A DNA stretch of 64,000 bases from Schaedlerella arabinosiphila (GTDB lineage Bacteria > Bacillota > Clostridia > Lachnospirales > Lachnospiraceae). Below the pieces are notes generated by a model. The model was not told where the DNA came from, ran no database searches, and was given only the letters and a program-made list of their open reading frames with translations. Numbering within the stretch: the stretch's first letter is position 1; each line of letters opens with the position of its first letter. The position numbers and the translations under genes are program-made. The stretch covers positions 3,336,001-3,400,000 of the forward strand of contig NZ_RHJS01000002.1 of NCBI RefSeq assembly GCF_003885045.1, read 5' to 3'. This document shows positions 61,369-64,000 of this stretch, one piece after another.

Positions 61369-61440
61369 CTCCCCGAGTTGGGCTCGAACCAACAACCCCT
61401 CGGTTAACAGCCGAGTGCTCTACCATTGAGCTATCGAGGA
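61369..61440 (-). tRNA. tRNA-Asn(GUU)
   Basis: 72 nt. Acceptor TCCTCGA/TCGGGGA, D-arm GCTC...GAGC, anticodon arm CTCGG-CTGTTAA-CCGAG (GTT at 61408-61406), T-arm GTTGG-TTCGAGC-CCAAC, no encoded CCA. Transcribed with the 23S gene (same strand, 95 bases after it). The terminator follows at about 61335-61356. Confidence 0.96.
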
Positions 61441-61536
61441 ATACACTATTTAATTAGCACACCTTCAAAACTACACACGAAGAAAGAAATGATCATTTAT
61501 CCTATCCTTACTGCTCTTACAAGCATCAACCACCTC

Positions 61537-64000
<2,464 letters not shown>

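Overview
The window looks like chromosomal DNA of a spore-forming, gut-type clostridium, most probably Lachnospiraceae. I infer this from the gene families: a complete de novo NAD operon with a NiaR-type repressor, CD1871A-family CXXC protein, BlaI/M56 pairs, cobalt ECF transporter, exosporium-like collagen protein, and Tn1549/Tn916-type conjugative remnants. No species marker can be named from the sequence alone. Intrinsic promoters and terminators follow the Firmicutes sigma-A pattern.

1-7.6 kb (+): OmpR-type regulator and histidine kinase (ATGA overlap), two tandem paralogous lipoproteins joined by a duplicated 146-bp spacer, then an L,D-transpeptidase: a cell-envelope sensing unit. 7.7-13.6 kb (-): one operon from a good promoter, in the order lipoprotein, permease, permease, broken lipoprotein, permease, ABC ATPase. 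It contains an internal lipoprotein+permease duplication. Its lipoproteins share a C-terminal architecture with those at 2-5.6 kb, so four members of one family sit in 14 kb. 13.8-15.4 kb (+): AAA-like ATPase with a PD-(D/E)XK end. 15.6-20.5 kb (-): nadA-nadB-nadC-niaR-yitT; nadB carries two low-complexity insertions. 20.8-22.4 kb (-): isolated two-gene AAA ATPase plus PD-(D/E)XK-like protein, a candidate defence module. 22.7-24.8 kb (-): a CofE-like ligase and a YczE-like membrane protein, then a divergent LysR gene (+).

26-27.05 kb (-): a promoter, a clear yybP-ykoY (Mn2+) riboswitch with overlapping terminator, an unknown gene and a YccF gene. 27.1-29.7 kb (-): cbiMQO. 30.0-31.1 kb (+): a receiver domain fused to a complete (p)ppGpp synthetase domain. 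31.2-34.0 kb (-): XRE regulator, membrane protein and NatA/NatB-like ABC exporter. 34.1-36.5 kb (-): BlaI/M56 pair and an Ala/Glu-rich protein, followed by two long palindromes. 36.9-38.4 kb (-): PilZ protein, NapH-like ferredoxin and CD1871A peptide. 38.7-40.7 kb (-): collagen-like protein. 40.8-44.1 kb (-): cupin, carboxymuconolactone decarboxylase, aldo/keto reductase and LysR.

44.3-61.44 kb is a mosaic island stacked against an intact tRNA-Asn(GUU) gene next to a 23S rRNA gene. Two partial copies of the tRNA 3' part (44.4 and 60.6 kb) share the border sequence TCGCACACCGAA. Each is followed by small cargo genes and a copy of the same 0.28-0.39 kb non-coding segment. Between them lie a coiled-coil TIR protein, Tn916-like regulators, a TetR/flavin redox cluster, a complete IS21 element that truncates a VirD4/TraG coupling-protein gene, Tn1549-like genes ending in parB/parA, and the 3' part of a large serine recombinase. 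The island appears immobile. From about 61.54 kb to the end is 23S rRNA (- strand), incomplete at its 5' end.

Main points for follow-up: the receiver-(p)ppGpp synthetase fusion, the Mn2+ riboswitch upstream of an unknown gene, the AAA/PD-(D/E)XK pair, the tRNA-Asn cassette structure, a HipA-like kinase lacking its metal-binding Asp, and a dispersed 43-bp palindromic repeat.
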